Source of the DNA: CBDDIP01 sp965229005
GTDB taxonomy: Bacteria > Actinomycetota > Acidimicrobiia > Acidimicrobiales > Ilumatobacteraceae
Assembly: GCA_965229005.1 (NCBI GenBank)
Contig: CBDDIP010000002.1
Span: 3,720,001-3,784,000, forward strand
Direction of reading: 5' to 3'
DNA: 64,000 nucleotides
Shown: positions 51,772-61,016 of the stretch, piece after piece
Layout: the number at the start of each line of letters is the position of its first letter
How positions within the stretch are numbered: position 1 is the stretch's first letter
Program-made: the position numbers and the translations under genes
Notes under the pieces: model-generated
The model's database searches: none
What the model was told of the DNA's origin: nothing
Seen by the model: the letters and a program-made list of their open reading frames with translations, nothing else

Positions 51772-52671
51772 TCAGCCGGCGTCGCCGCCGACCAGCACCA
51801 CCGCCGGCTTGACCCGATCGCCGAACGCTTCGTACATCGCCACCATCGCGCCGTCGGGACCGACGACGGTCCAGGGTCCGTCACCAACGGCGTCGGTGAA
51901 CCGATCGAGGACGCGACCGTTGGCAACCAGCGCGGCAGTTGCGGCGTCGACCTCGACGCGTCCGTAGTCACGCATCGCGTCGGCGGCCGTGCGCAGCTGC
52001 TGCGGGTCGCCGATCATCGCCGGCTCCACGGCCTCGTGCTCGTCGAAGCTGCCCGCTCGCGTGCGGCGCAGGTTCCGCAGGTGGGCGCCACCACCGAGCA
52101 GTGCACCGAGGTCGGCGGCGAGCGTGCGAACGTACGTCCCCGACGAGCACGTCACCTCGATGTCGAGCACCAGCGGGTCGTCGGTGGCATCGACCATGAA
52201 CGAGTGGATCGTCACCGGGCGAGCCACTCGCTCGACCTCGATGCCTTCGCGCGCCAGTTCGTGCAGGCGGCGACCGTCCACCTTGAGCGCGCTGACCATC
52301 GGGGGCACCTGCATGATCGGACCGGTGAGGTGCTCGGCCACCGCCGTGCGGGCGGCCTCCAGGGTGACACCTCCCATGTCGTGACGAGCGGTGATCTCGC
52401 CGCCCGCGTCGAGCGTCGACGTCTCGACGCCCAGCACCACCTGCGCGGTGTACGTCTTGCCGAGCGCGGTGAGGAACCGCAACAGCCGGGTGACGTTGCC
52501 GACGCCGATCAGCAGCAGACCGGTGGCATCCGGATCGAGCGTGCCGGCGTGGCCGACTCGCTTCTCGCCGAGCTGCCGGCGGAGCTGGGCGACCACATCG
52601 TGACTGGTGACGCCCGCCGGCTTGTCGACCACGGCGAGGCCGTGGATCGTGGGCGGTCTACGACGTGCCAT
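51772..52671 (-). CDS. truB: tRNA pseudouridine-55 synthase
   Basis: TruB, 299 residues, converts U55 of tRNAs. The catalytic Asp46 is in GHAGTLDPDATG; the start is GLAVVDKPAGVTSHDVV. The SGTYVRTLAADLG segment is the C-terminal family motif. It overlaps rbfA by 14 nt, which supports the ATG at 52671. Confidence 0.95.
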   Translation of the reverse strand: MARRRPPTIHGLAVVDKPAGVTSHDVVAQLRRQLGEKRVGHAGTLDPDATGLLLIGVGNVTRLLRFLTALGKTYTAQVVLGVETSTLDAGGEITARHDMGGVTLEAARTAVAEHLTGPIMQVPPMVSALKVDGRRLHELAREGIEVERVARPVTIHSFMVDATDDPLVLDIEVTCSSGTYVRTLAADLGALLGGGAHLRNLRRTRAGSFDEHEAVEPAMIGDPQQLRTAADAMRDYGRVEVDAATAALVANGRVLDRFTDAVGDGPWTVVGPDGAMVAMYEAFGDRVKPAVVLVGGDAG

Positions 52672-53122
52672 CCAGCTCAGGGTTCGGCTCGTACGTGTCG
52701 TCGTCGCCATCGAGACCAGGCTCGGGCTCCGGCTCCGGACGTGCCGGCATCGTGCCGTCCGCGTGGAGGATGCGCTCGATGCGCTCCGCGGCGCGGATGA
52801 CCTCGTCCGGCTTGAACTGCAGGATCGGTGTCTTCTTGGCCCGCACCTGCTTGCCGATCGCGCCCTGCAGGCGGATGCGGTGGTCACCGAAGGCCGCCAG
52901 GATCTGCGCGTCGCCGTCCTCGCCGACCAGCGAGTCGAAGAACACCACGGCTCGGTTCATCTCCGAGTCGACGTCGATCGCCGTGACGGTGACCAACGAC
53001 AGGCGCTCATCGTCGATGCGCACCAGTTCGTCGGCGATCACTTCGCGCAACGACTCGTTCAGCCGGGCGGTGCGCGGGTAGCGGTGCGTGGACGAACTTG
53101 CAGGACGGCGGGGACGGCTCAT
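52658..53122 (-). CDS. rbfA: Ribosome-binding factor A
   Basis: RbfA, 154 residues, helps mature the 30S subunit. It has the KH-like core: RTARLNESLREVIADELVRI, then VTVTAIDVDSEMNRAVVFFD and GKQVRAKKTPILQFKPDE. An acidic tail follows. It lies between the DsbA-like gene and truB. Confidence 0.93.
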   Translation of the reverse strand: MSRPRRPASSSTHRYPRTARLNESLREVIADELVRIDDERLSLVTVTAIDVDSEMNRAVVFFDSLVGEDGDAQILAAFGDHRIRLQGAIGKQVRAKKTPILQFKPDEVIRAAERIERILHADGTMPARPEPEPEPGLDGDDDTYEPNPELDGTS

Positions 53123-53127
53123 GGTGC

Positions 53128-53766
53128 TCAGTCGAAGTTCAGGGGCGCGCGATTGGAGCGCTTCAGTTCGGCCATGCCGCTGGTGGTGGCGAGCACCTCG
53201 ACCGCGTCCCACAACCGAAGCGCGTCCTCGCCGCGCGGGATGGAGGAGATGACGGGCCCGAAGTAGCTGCCCTCGTCGGCAGCGCCAGGACGGAACGTGA
53301 GGATCGGCGTGCCGACGTCGCGGCCCGTGCGGCTGAACGCCAGCTCGGTGTCGGCCTGGATGTGGGCGTCGTGCGACTCGTCGTGCGCCGCGACCGCCAG
53401 TGACTCCGGCAGACCCGCTGCGGCGAGCGCCGTCTCGAGGAAGGGCACGGGGTCGCCGGCCAGCGCGCCGCGCTGCTGGCCGTTGTGGATCGCCGTGCCG
53501 AGCGCCGTGTAGAGCGCGCCGACGCCGTCGTTGCCGTGCTGCAGGCGAACCTCGTCGGCGACGCGGTGCGCGTACAGGCCGGCCATGTGGCCGGCCCGGT
53601 ACTGCGGTGTGTACCACTCCTCGGTGCGTTGCTCGTTGATCATCTTCAACGAGATGAACCGCCACTCGACCTCGTAGTGGCGAAGGGCTTGGACCTCGGT
53701 GACCCAGCGACTGGTGACCCACGCGAACGGGCACACCGCATCCCAGAAGAACTCGAGGTCGGCCAT
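53128..53766 (-). CDS. Mycothiol-dependent-nitroreductase-like DsbA-fold protein
   Basis: The 212-residue protein is close to Rv2466c of Mycobacterium: FFWDAVCPFAWVTSRWVTEV aligns with its active site, and SYFGPVISSIPRGEDALRLWDA with its C-terminal helix. The usual CPWC becomes CPFA, so the second cysteine is missing and a mycothiol-coupled single-cysteine mechanism is likely. It overlaps the infB stop by one base, an insertion into the infB-rbfA core. Confidence 0.85.
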   Translation of the reverse strand: MADLEFFWDAVCPFAWVTSRWVTEVQALRHYEVEWRFISLKMINEQRTEEWYTPQYRAGHMAGLYAHRVADEVRLQHGNDGVGALYTALGTAIHNGQQRGALAGDPVPFLETALAAAGLPESLAVAAHDESHDAHIQADTELAFSRTGRDVGTPILTFRPGAADEGSYFGPVISSIPRGEDALRLWDAVEVLATTSGMAELKRSNRAPLNFD

Positions 53767-56700
53767 CAGACGCGTGCGATCTCGCGCTCTTCGAAGGTCT
53801 CGATGAGATCGCCAGGCTTGAGGTCCTGGAAGTCGGACAGGCCGATGCCGCACTCGAAGCCCTCGCGGACCTCACGAGCGTCATCCTTGAAGCGCCGCAG
53901 CGACGTGATCGAGCCCTTCCAGATAATCGTGCCGTCGCGCAGGAAGCGGACCTTCGATCCACGGGTGATCTGACCCGAGCGCACGAGGCAACCGGCGATG
54001 GCACCGATGCGGGGCACACGGAAGATCTCGCGGACCTCGGCTTCGCCGGTGACCACTTCCTCGAACTCCGGGGCGAGCATGCCGACCATCGCCCGCTCGA
54101 TGTCTTCGAGCAGCTTGTAGATGATCTCGTACGTGCGGATCTCCACGCCTTCAGCGTCGGCCATCTCACGTGCCTTGCGGTCCGGGCGGACGTTGAAGCC
54201 GATGAGCGTGGCGTTGGAGATGGCGGCGATGTTGATGTCGTTCTCCGAGATGCCGCCCACGGCGCGGTGCACGAACGCCAACTTGACGTCGTCGCGCTCG
54301 AGGCGCCGCAGCGACTCGGTGACGGCTTCCAGCGAACCCTGCACGTCGGCCTTCAGGACCAGGTTCAGGGTGGCGATCTCGCCGGCCTGGATCTGGCTGA
54401 ACACGTCCTCGAGCTTGACGCCCTTCTGCACGCGGGCGTCGCCGCGCTGGGCCTTCAGCTTCTGACGCTGCTCACGCGCTTCGGCAACGGTCTTGGCCGT
54501 CTTCTCCGTGTCGGAGGAGCGGAACTCGTCGCCCGCGTTGGGCACGCTCTGCAACCCGAGCACCTGCACGGGCGTGGACGGTCCGGCTTCCTTGATCTGA
54601 CGACCCTGGTCGTCGATCATCGCCCGGACTCGGCCCCACGAACCACCGGCGACGATCGGGTCGCCGACCTTCAGCAAGCCCTTGTCGACGAGGATCGTGG
54701 CGACGGGGCCACGACCGGTGTCGAGGTTGGCCTCGATGACGATGCCCTTGGCACGGCCGGTCGGGTTGGCGGTGAGCTCCTCGAGCTCGGCCACCACGAC
54801 CAGCTGCTGCAGCAGGTCGTCAACGCCCAGGTTCTGCTGCGCCGACATCTCCACCATGATCGTGTCGCCACCCCACGATTCGGCGACGAGCTCGTGCTCG
54901 GAGAGCTCCGACAGCACTCGCTGCACGTCGGCGTTCTCCTTGTCGATCTTGTTGATCGCCACGACGATCGGCACTTCGGCCGCCTTGGCGTGGTTGATCG
55001 CCTCGATGGTCTGCGGCATCACGCCGTCGTCAGCGGCGACGACGAGCACGACGATGTCGGTGACCTGCGCGCCGCGCTGGCGCATCTTGGTGAACGCGGC
55101 GTGACCCGGCGTGTCGATGAAGGTGACGCTGCCGTTCGGCGTGTCCACCTTGTAGGCACCGATGTGCTGGGTGATGCCACCGGCCTCGCCGGCGACCACG
55201 TTGGCGTGGCGGATGCGGTCGAGCAGGGTGGTCTTGCCGTGGTCGACGTGGCCCATCACGGTGATGACGGGTGCACGCGGCACCTGCAGGGTCTCGTCCT
55301 CGTCGTCGCTGTCGTCGAACAGCGCCTGGAGCTCGAGCTCCTCTTGCTGACCGGGCTCGACGAGCAGGAGATCGGCACCGATCTCCAGCGCGAACAGCTC
55401 CATCTGCTCGTCGGTGAGGGTCATCGTGGCGGTGACCATCTCGCCGTTCTGCAGCAGGAAGCGGATGACGTCGGCGGCGCTGCGGTTCAGCTTCGGAGCG
55501 AACTCCTGGGCGGACACGCCACGCTCGACGATGATCGTCCCCTCGGGGACCGGGGCGTTGCTGGCCGTGTAGTTCGAGTTGTAGCCAGGCTGCATCTCCT
55601 CGAAGTCACGACGGCGACGAGCACGGCTCTTCTTGCGCGGGGCGCGGCGCTGACCGTTCGGCCGCGGGCCACCACCACCGGGGCGCGGACCGCCACCACC
55701 GGGGCCGCCACCACCACCGGGGCCGCCGCCAGGGCCACCACCGGGACGCGGGCCACCGAAGCCACCGGGACGAGCGCCACCGGGACCGCCGGGACGCGGG
55801 CCACCGAAGCCACCCGGGCGCGGGCCACCGGGACCACCGGCCGGACGACCGGGACCGCCAGGACCACCGGGACGAGCCGTGAAGCCGCCCGTGCGCGGGC
55901 CGGTGCCGGGACCGCCGGGACGAGCCTGCGGGCGGGCGCTGCCGGGGGGCGGCGGGATCGGACGACCGCTGGACGACACGGGACGACCTGCCGGGGGCGG
56001 CGGGATCGGACGGCCGCTGGAGGACACCGGGCGACCTGCCGGCGGCGCGCCGGGAGCGGGACGCGACGGCGGTGCCGACGGGCGCGGGCCGGTTGCGGCT
56101 GCCGGACGGGCCGGCGGCTGAGCGGCGGGGCGAGGAGGTGCGGCGGCAGGCGGCGGCGCAGCTGCAGCGCGCGGTGCGTCCGGCGACGGGCGGCTGCTGG
56201 TGATCCGGCGCGGCTCTTCAGGAGCGGGCGCGTCGGGAGCAGCGGCCGGTGCCGGTGCGACGGACTCGGCCGGTGCGGCTGCCGGAGCAGCGGGGGCCTC
56301 GACGCGTGCGGCGGGCGCCGGGGCAGCAGGCTCGGCCACGGGTGCCGGTGCCTCGGCGCGCGGCGCCGGGGCGGGGGCGACTGCAGCGGGGGCCTCGATG
56401 ACGGGTGCCGGCGCAGGTGCGGCCGGTGCCGGTGCAGCGACGGTCGGAGCCGGTGCAGCGACCGACGCAACAGGGGCAGGCGCAGGAGCAGCGGGTGCCG
56501 GGGTGACATCTGCCGGCTTCGGCTCGACCGGCTCGGCCGGCTTCGTCGTGGCTGGGGTCGGTGCCGTCTCGGCAACCTCCGTCGCAGCGGGCTTGGACTC
56601 GGCGGGTGCCGGATCGGCCGACTTGGCGCCGGCCTTCTTCGCCGCGCCGCCCTTCTTGACGGGCTTCGGCTCCTCCGGTTGCTCGGCGCGAGTGAGCCCG

Positions 56701-56861
56701 TCACGCTCGGCGCGACGACGGAGACGATCGGCCTGCGCCTCGATCAGCGTGGAGGAGTGACTCTTCACTCCCACGCCCATCCCCTCGGCGAGGGTCATCA
56801 TCTCACCATTCGTCATTCCGAGCTCTTTAGCGAGCTCGTGCACGCGCATGTTCTTCGGCAA
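53766..56861 (-). CDS. infB: Translation initiation factor IF-2
   Basis: IF-2, 1031 residues. An N-terminal VHELAKELGMTNGEMM subdomain is followed by a very long Pro/Ala/Gly-rich disordered region (residues 60-410) with two 16-residue tandem repeats and Gly/Arg clusters, then basic KKSRARRRRDF. The G-domain has GHVDHGKTT near 536, DTPGHAAF, and NKID; domains II-IV follow. It brings fMet-tRNA to the 30S subunit. The start is TTG 56861 (PKNMRVHEL); ATG 56849 is an alternative. Confidence 0.95.
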   Translation of the reverse strand: MPKNMRVHELAKELGMTNGEMMTLAEGMGVGVKSHSSTLIEAQADRLRRRAERDGLTRAEQPEEPKPVKKGGAAKKAGAKSADPAPAESKPAATEVAETAPTPATTKPAEPVEPKPADVTPAPAAPAPAPVASVAAPAPTVAAPAPAAPAPAPVIEAPAAVAPAPAPRAEAPAPVAEPAAPAPAARVEAPAAPAAAPAESVAPAPAAAPDAPAPEEPRRITSSRPSPDAPRAAAAPPPAAAPPRPAAQPPARPAAATGPRPSAPPSRPAPGAPPAGRPVSSSGRPIPPPPAGRPVSSSGRPIPPPPGSARPQARPGGPGTGPRTGGFTARPGGPGGPGRPAGGPGGPRPGGFGGPRPGGPGGARPGGFGGPRPGGGPGGGPGGGGGPGGGGPRPGGGGPRPNGQRRAPRKKSRARRRRDFEEMQPGYNSNYTASNAPVPEGTIIVERGVSAQEFAPKLNRSAADVIRFLLQNGEMVTATMTLTDEQMELFALEIGADLLLVEPGQQEELELQALFDDSDDEDETLQVPRAPVITVMGHVDHGKTTLLDRIRHANVVAGEAGGITQHIGAYKVDTPNGSVTFIDTPGHAAFTKMRQRGAQVTDIVVLVVAADDGVMPQTIEAINHAKAAEVPIVVAINKIDKENADVQRVLSELSEHELVAESWGGDTIMVEMSAQQNLGVDDLLQQLVVVAELEELTANPTGRAKGIVIEANLDTGRGPVATILVDKGLLKVGDPIVAGGSWGRVRAMIDDQGRQIKEAGPSTPVQVLGLQSVPNAGDEFRSSDTEKTAKTVAEAREQRQKLKAQRGDARVQKGVKLEDVFSQIQAGEIATLNLVLKADVQGSLEAVTESLRRLERDDVKLAFVHRAVGGISENDINIAAISNATLIGFNVRPDRKAREMADAEGVEIRTYEIIYKLLEDIERAMVGMLAPEFEEVVTGEAEVREIFRVPRIGAIAGCLVRSGQITRGSKVRFLRDGTIIWKGSITSLRRFKDDAREVREGFECGIGLSDFQDLKPGDLIETFEEREIARV
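55948..56043. repeat. Two 48-bp tandem repeats in infB
   Basis: Two near-identical 48-bp units encode the 16-residue sequence GRPVSSSGRPIPPPPA twice within the disordered N-terminal region of IF-2. Surrounding DNA is also low-complexity (Gly/Pro/Arg codons), a likely site of slippage and length variation. Confidence 0.7.
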
Positions 56862-56868
56862 AACCCGA

Positions 56869-57201
56869 TCAGCCTTTCGTTGGCACCGGCCGGCCGGGGC
56901 GTCCCCCGGCGGCTGGTAAGTCTTTCATGTTGGAGTTAACGGCTTCGAATGCGATCTGCAACGCTGCCAGCTCGGCATCGTCGACCTGACGCTTCCATGC
57001 TTTGGCGAACGCTCGCTTGCCGAGCGCCGTCTGGAAGCAGCTGGCACTGCACACCCAGGCTCCACGGCCTGGCGCAGCACGTTGCACCGACACACCACTG
57101 GACGTGCTGGTGCAGCGGACCATCTCGGCGGATGGAGCACTGCGCCGGCACCCGATGCAGGTGCGAACCGGCGGGTTCGATCGATCAGTCGTTGCCGTCA
57201 C
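56869..57201 (-). CDS. ylxR: YlxR-family RNA-binding/nucleoid protein
   Basis: The 110-residue protein has the YlxR core PPVRTCIGCRRSAPSAEMVR and the GRGAWVCSASCF segment, with Cys residues as in the family. It is part of the nusA-infB operon. GTG 57201 overlaps the nusA end by 17 nt. The family is linked to RNase P and nucleoid functions. Confidence 0.85.
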   Translation of the reverse strand: MTATTDRSNPPVRTCIGCRRSAPSAEMVRCTSTSSGVSVQRAAPGRGAWVCSASCFQTALGKRAFAKAWKRQVDDAELAALQIAFEAVNSNMKDLPAAGGRPGRPVPTKG

Positions 57202-58417
57202 CCGCCTCTTCGACCACAGCACCCTCGGCGGATGCCTCTTGCGTTGCAGCTGTCTCAGCTGCTGCTTCGTCAGGTGCTGCTTCCGGGGCCGGCGCCTCGG
57301 ATGCGGCAGCTGCCTGCTCGTTCCACTCGTTCTGGGTGAGCACGGTGCCGTCGGCGGCGTGCCACTCCATCTCGCCGGACTCGGCGTTGGAGACCCATTC
57401 GCCTTCTTCGTAGTCGCCCTCGAGGTCGTCCTCGGGGCCTTCCATGTGCTGGGTCTCGCCACGGATGTCGATGCGCACACCGGTGAGGCGAGCGGCCAGG
57501 CGGGCGTTCTGCCCTTCCTTGCCGATGGCCAGGCTGAGCTGGTGGTCGGGGACGATGACGTCGGCCTGGGTGAGGTCCTCGGAGATGATGACCTCCTTGA
57601 CCTTGGCCGGCGACAGCGCCTTGGCGACGAAGTCGGCCAGGTCCTCGCTGAACGGGACGATGTCGATCTTCTCGCCACGCAACTCGTTGACGACCATGCG
57701 GACGCGTCCGCCGCGAGCACCGACGCACGCGCCGACGGGGTCGACGTTGTGGTCGTTGCTCCACACGGCGATCTTGGTGCGGTGCCCTGGCTCGCGGGCG
57801 CAGGCCTTGATCTCGACGATGCCGTCGGCGATCTCGGGCACCTCGAGCTCGAACAGGCGCTTGATCAGACCGGGGTGGGTGCGGCTGACGACGATCTGCG
57901 GCCCCTTGGCGGTCTTGCGCACCTCGACGATGTAGGCCTTGACGCGATCGCCGGGCTGCGGGCGCTCGAACGGCACCTGCTCGGCCTGCGGCAGCAAGCT
58001 CTCCACGCGACCGAGGTCGAGCAGCGTGTACCGCTGGTCGGTCTGCTGGATGATGCCGGTGACGATGTCGCCCTCGCGGTTGGCGTACTCCTCGAACTTG
58101 CGGTCGCGCTCGGCCTCGCGGATGCGCTGGCTCATCACCTGGCGGAAGGTCTGGGCGGCGATGCGACCCATCTCCTCCTTGCGCGGGGTGTCGTCACGCT
58201 CGTTGACCCACAGGCCGTCCTCATCCACGTCGTACGCGGTGAAGGTGAACTCGAGGGTGTCGGGGTTGACCTCGACGACCACTTCGTCGGCGGCGCCGGG
58301 GCGCCGCTTGTACGCCGTCGCCAAGGCGTCGACGAGGACGTGCAGGAGCGTGTCGACGGAGATGTTCTTCTCGTTCGCCAACATGCGAACGGCTTCGGAC
58401 ATGTCGAGACTGCTCAT
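57185..58417 (-). CDS. nusA: Transcription termination/antitermination factor NusA
   Basis: NusA, 410 residues. The N-terminal polymerase-binding domain covers residues 1-125, an S1 domain about 130-200, and KH domains about 230-340 (GACVGARGGRVRMVVNEL, IGKEGQNARLAARLTG). An acidic Ala/Glu-rich tail follows. The ATG at 58417 shares one base with the rimP stop. Confidence 0.95.
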   Translation of the reverse strand: MSSLDMSEAVRMLANEKNISVDTLLHVLVDALATAYKRRPGAADEVVVEVNPDTLEFTFTAYDVDEDGLWVNERDDTPRKEEMGRIAAQTFRQVMSQRIREAERDRKFEEYANREGDIVTGIIQQTDQRYTLLDLGRVESLLPQAEQVPFERPQPGDRVKAYIVEVRKTAKGPQIVVSRTHPGLIKRLFELEVPEIADGIVEIKACAREPGHRTKIAVWSNDHNVDPVGACVGARGGRVRMVVNELRGEKIDIVPFSEDLADFVAKALSPAKVKEVIISEDLTQADVIVPDHQLSLAIGKEGQNARLAARLTGVRIDIRGETQHMEGPEDDLEGDYEEGEWVSNAESGEMEWHAADGTVLTQNEWNEQAAAASEAPAPEAAPDEAAAETAATQEASAEGAVVEEAGDGND

Positions 58418-59061
58418 CAGGCCTCCTCTGCAGGTGCAGGTTGCGTGGTCGTGGGCTCGGCGCGCTTCGTCGGCTGCCGTGATGGCTTCTTGGCCTTGGG
58501 CGCGCTGCCCGGCTTGGGAGTGGGACCCCACTCGAACACGGTCTTCGCCCGGTCGATCTGGGAGTGGTTGACGGTGCGCTCGACAGGGCCGTCGGCACCC
58601 TCGATGCGCAGGGTGACGTCGCGCTCGGTGGCGGCGACGAGCTCACCTTGGATGCGCCGCTGGCCGGCGACGACGTCGCGCAGGCGGATGGCGACCACCT
58701 TCCCCAGCTCGCGGTGGAAGTGGGTGGGCGTGCGCAGGCTGCGCTCCAGGCCGGGGCTGGTGACCTCGAGCGTGTAGTGGCCGGGCACCGGATCGGTGTG
58801 GTCGAGCTCACGAGAGATGAGGCGGGTGGCGAGCGCGATCTGCTCCAGGTCGACGCCGCCGCGCGAGCCGGGCGGGGTGTCGATGGTGACGCGCAGCGTG
58901 CCGCCGCGGAACTCCAGGTCGTACAGGTCGAGCTGCAAGTCGGTGATGATCGGCATGACCATGGCGTGCACCCGCTTGAGCGTGGCGTTGTCCGTCCGGG
59001 TCTGCTGGGCTTCTGCTGCCGTCTGGTTCGGTTCTGTGGTCATCATCGTCACCTCGCTCAC
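58417..59061 (-). CDS. rimP: Ribosome maturation factor RimP
   Basis: RimP, 214 residues, needed for 30S assembly. The core has LDLYDLEFRGGTLRVTID and DPVPGHYTLEVTSPGLER, the family signature, and KTVFEWGP at the end of the conserved part. A basic/Pro-rich tail follows. GTG 59061 or ATG 59046 can be the start. It heads the nusA-infB operon. Confidence 0.9.
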   Translation of the reverse strand: MSEVTMMTTEPNQTAAEAQQTRTDNATLKRVHAMVMPIITDLQLDLYDLEFRGGTLRVTIDTPPGSRGGVDLEQIALATRLISRELDHTDPVPGHYTLEVTSPGLERSLRTPTHFHRELGKVVAIRLRDVVAGQRRIQGELVAATERDVTLRIEGADGPVERTVNHSQIDRAKTVFEWGPTPKPGSAPKAKKPSRQPTKRAEPTTTQPAPAEEA

Positions 59062-59099
59062 TGCCTCTCGTTGCGTCGAACTGGAGCCCTTTCATTGAA

Positions 59100-59131
59100 G
59101 AAGGCGTGGACCCTGGCGAGCCCACGCCTTC
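59100..59131 (-). other. Hairpin in the rimP-nusA operon leader
   Basis: GAAGGCGTGG (59100-59109) pairs with CCACGCCTTC (59122-59131), a 10-bp stem with 12-nt loop. On the minus strand it lies about 40 nt before the rimP start and is followed by TTCAATG. It may be an attenuator or an mRNA-stabilising element of the nusA operon. Confidence 0.5.
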
Positions 59132-59159
59132 GGTTCACGGAACTGCAAAGGACCGGACG

Positions 59160-59165
59160 AGTATA
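59160..59165 (-). promoter_or_regulatory. -10 box of the rimP-nusA-infB operon
   Basis: TATACT on the minus strand matches the -10 consensus at five of six positions and lies about 100 nt above rimP. No good -35 is visible. The leader would be about 90 nt and contain the hairpin at 59100-59131. Confidence 0.45.
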
Positions 59166-59191
59166 TCGGTGAGCCGGTAGCCTTCGCCGCC

Positions 59192-60970
59192 GTGCTCCGG
59201 ATGTCGACGTTGTTCCTGCGTACCCTGCGTGAGGACCCCTCCGACGCCGAGGTCGCCAGCCACCGGCTGATGGTGCGCGCCGGGTACATCCGCCGTGCCG
59301 CACCCGGTGGGTTCACGTGGCTGCCGCTCGGCTGGATCGTCTACCGCAACGTCGAACGCGCCGTGCGCGAGGAGATGGATCGGGCGGGCTTCCAAGAGGT
59401 CCACTTCCCCGCGCTGCTGCCCCGCGAGCCGTACGAGGCCACCGGCCGGTGGACGGACTACGGCGACAACCTGTTTCGTCTCAAGGACCGCCGCGGCGTG
59501 GACATGCTGCTCGCGCCGACCCACGAGGAGATGTTCACCCTCCTGGTGAAGGACCTGTACGCCAGCTACAAGGACCTCCCGCTGGTGATCTACCAGATCC
59601 AGACGAAGTACCGCGACGAGGCCCGGCCCCGCGCCGGTCTGCTGCGCGGCCGCGAGTTCGTGATGAAGGACTCGTACTCGTTCGACATCGACGACGCCGG
59701 TCTGCAGGCCAGCTACGACGCCCACCGCATCGCGTACCAACGGCTGTTCGAGCGGCTCGGTCTGCCGTACGTCATCGTCTCGGCCGTGTCCGGCGCGATG
59801 GGTGGCTCGGCGAGCGAGGAGTTCCTCGCTCCGATGGCCGTCGGCGAGGACACGTACGTGCGCTGCTCGGCGTGCGACTACGCGGCCAACACCGAAGCCG
59901 TCCGCGTGCGCGTGCCGGACTCGGTCCCGTTCGACGGTCTGGGTGCGATGCAGGTGGTCGACACCCCGAACACCCCGACCATCCAGACGCTGGTCGACCA
60001 CCTGAACGCGACGCCGTCGCTGCAGCGCACCGATCGCCCCTGGACGGCGTCCGACACGATGAAGAACATCATCGTCAACGTGCGCCACCCCGACGGCACG
60101 ATCGAGCCCCTCGCCGTCGGCGTGCCGGGTGATCGCGAGGTCGACGAGAAGCGGCTCGAGGCGCAGCTCGCTCCGGCCGAACTGGTCGCGTTCGCCGAGG
60201 CCGACTTCGCCCGCTACCCGCAGTTGGCCAAGGGCTACATCGGGCCGGGCGCGCTCGGGGCCGACAAGCCGGCGGGGATCCGCTTCCTGGTCGACCCACG
60301 CATCGTCGACGGCTCGCAGTGGGTGTCGGGCGCGGACGTCCCCGGTCGCCACGCGATCAACGTCACCGCCGGCCGCGACTTCGTCGCCGACGGGACCATC
60401 GAGGCCGCCGAGGTGCGCGCCGGCGACGCCTGTCCGAACTGTGGTCAGGTCCTGGAGATCGCTCGTGGCATCGAGATCGGCCACATCTTCCAGCTCGGCC
60501 GCAAGTACGCCGAGGCGCTCGGACTGACGGTGCTCGACCAGAACGGCAAGACCCAGGTCGTCACCATGGGGTCGTACGGGGTCGGCGTGTCGCGTGCGGT
60601 CGCCGCCATCGCTGAGCTGAACTGCGACGAGAAGGGCCTCATCTGGCCCGACGAGATCGCCCCTGCCGACGTGCACCTCGTGGCCACCGGCAAGCCAACC
60701 GATCCGCAGCTCCCGGCAGCCGAGCTGCTCGCCGCCGAGCTCGAAGCGGCCGGGTTGCGCGTGCTGTTCGACGACCGCGTCGGCGTGTCGCCTGGGGTGA
60801 AGTTCAACGACGCCGAACTGGTGGGCGTGCCGACGATCGTGGTGGTCGGTCGTGGGCTGGCCGACGGGCTCGTCGAGGTGAAGGACCGCCGCAGCGGCGA
60901 ACGCAACGACGTCGCCCTCACCGAGGTCGTGCAACAGCTCGCTGCTCGACTGCGGAACGCCCGCGCCTGA
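59192..60970 (+). CDS. proS: Prolyl-tRNA synthetase (bacterial type, with editing domain)
   Basis: ProS, 592 residues. The class II core has motif 1 near residue 45 (GYIRRAAPGGFTWLPLG), motif 2 (TKYRDEARPRAGLLRGREFVMKDSYSFD near 145-175) and motif 3 (GSYGVGVSRAVAAIAE near 460). The YbaK-like editing insertion is at about 230-400, and an anticodon-binding domain follows. The start GTG 59192 or ATG 59201 cannot be separated; the mycobacterial homologue supports the longer form. It is divergent from rimP. Confidence 0.96.
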   Translation: MLRMSTLFLRTLREDPSDAEVASHRLMVRAGYIRRAAPGGFTWLPLGWIVYRNVERAVREEMDRAGFQEVHFPALLPREPYEATGRWTDYGDNLFRLKDRRGVDMLLAPTHEEMFTLLVKDLYASYKDLPLVIYQIQTKYRDEARPRAGLLRGREFVMKDSYSFDIDDAGLQASYDAHRIAYQRLFERLGLPYVIVSAVSGAMGGSASEEFLAPMAVGEDTYVRCSACDYAANTEAVRVRVPDSVPFDGLGAMQVVDTPNTPTIQTLVDHLNATPSLQRTDRPWTASDTMKNIIVNVRHPDGTIEPLAVGVPGDREVDEKRLEAQLAPAELVAFAEADFARYPQLAKGYIGPGALGADKPAGIRFLVDPRIVDGSQWVSGADVPGRHAINVTAGRDFVADGTIEAAEVRAGDACPNCGQVLEIARGIEIGHIFQLGRKYAEALGLTVLDQNGKTQVVTMGSYGVGVSRAVAAIAELNCDEKGLIWPDEIAPADVHLVATGKPTDPQLPAAELLAAELEAAGLRVLFDDRVGVSPGVKFNDAELVGVPTIVVVGRGLADGLVEVKDRRSGERNDVALTEVVQQLAARLRNARA

Positions 60971-61016
60971 CGGAGTAGAACACCCCCAGAACCACACGAC
61001 CAATGGGGGTAGTGCG

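Noticed and set aside
55680..56130. Repetitive DNA resembling a CRISPR array or VNTR outside genes
   Set aside because: The repeats are in frame with IF-2 and encode Gly/Pro/Arg motifs; there are no regular repeat-spacer units.
54267..56939. 890-codon plus-strand frame rich in Gly/Thr/Arg opposite infB
   Set aside because: It mirrors the Pro/Gly/Ala-rich coding of IF-2; composition alone explains it.
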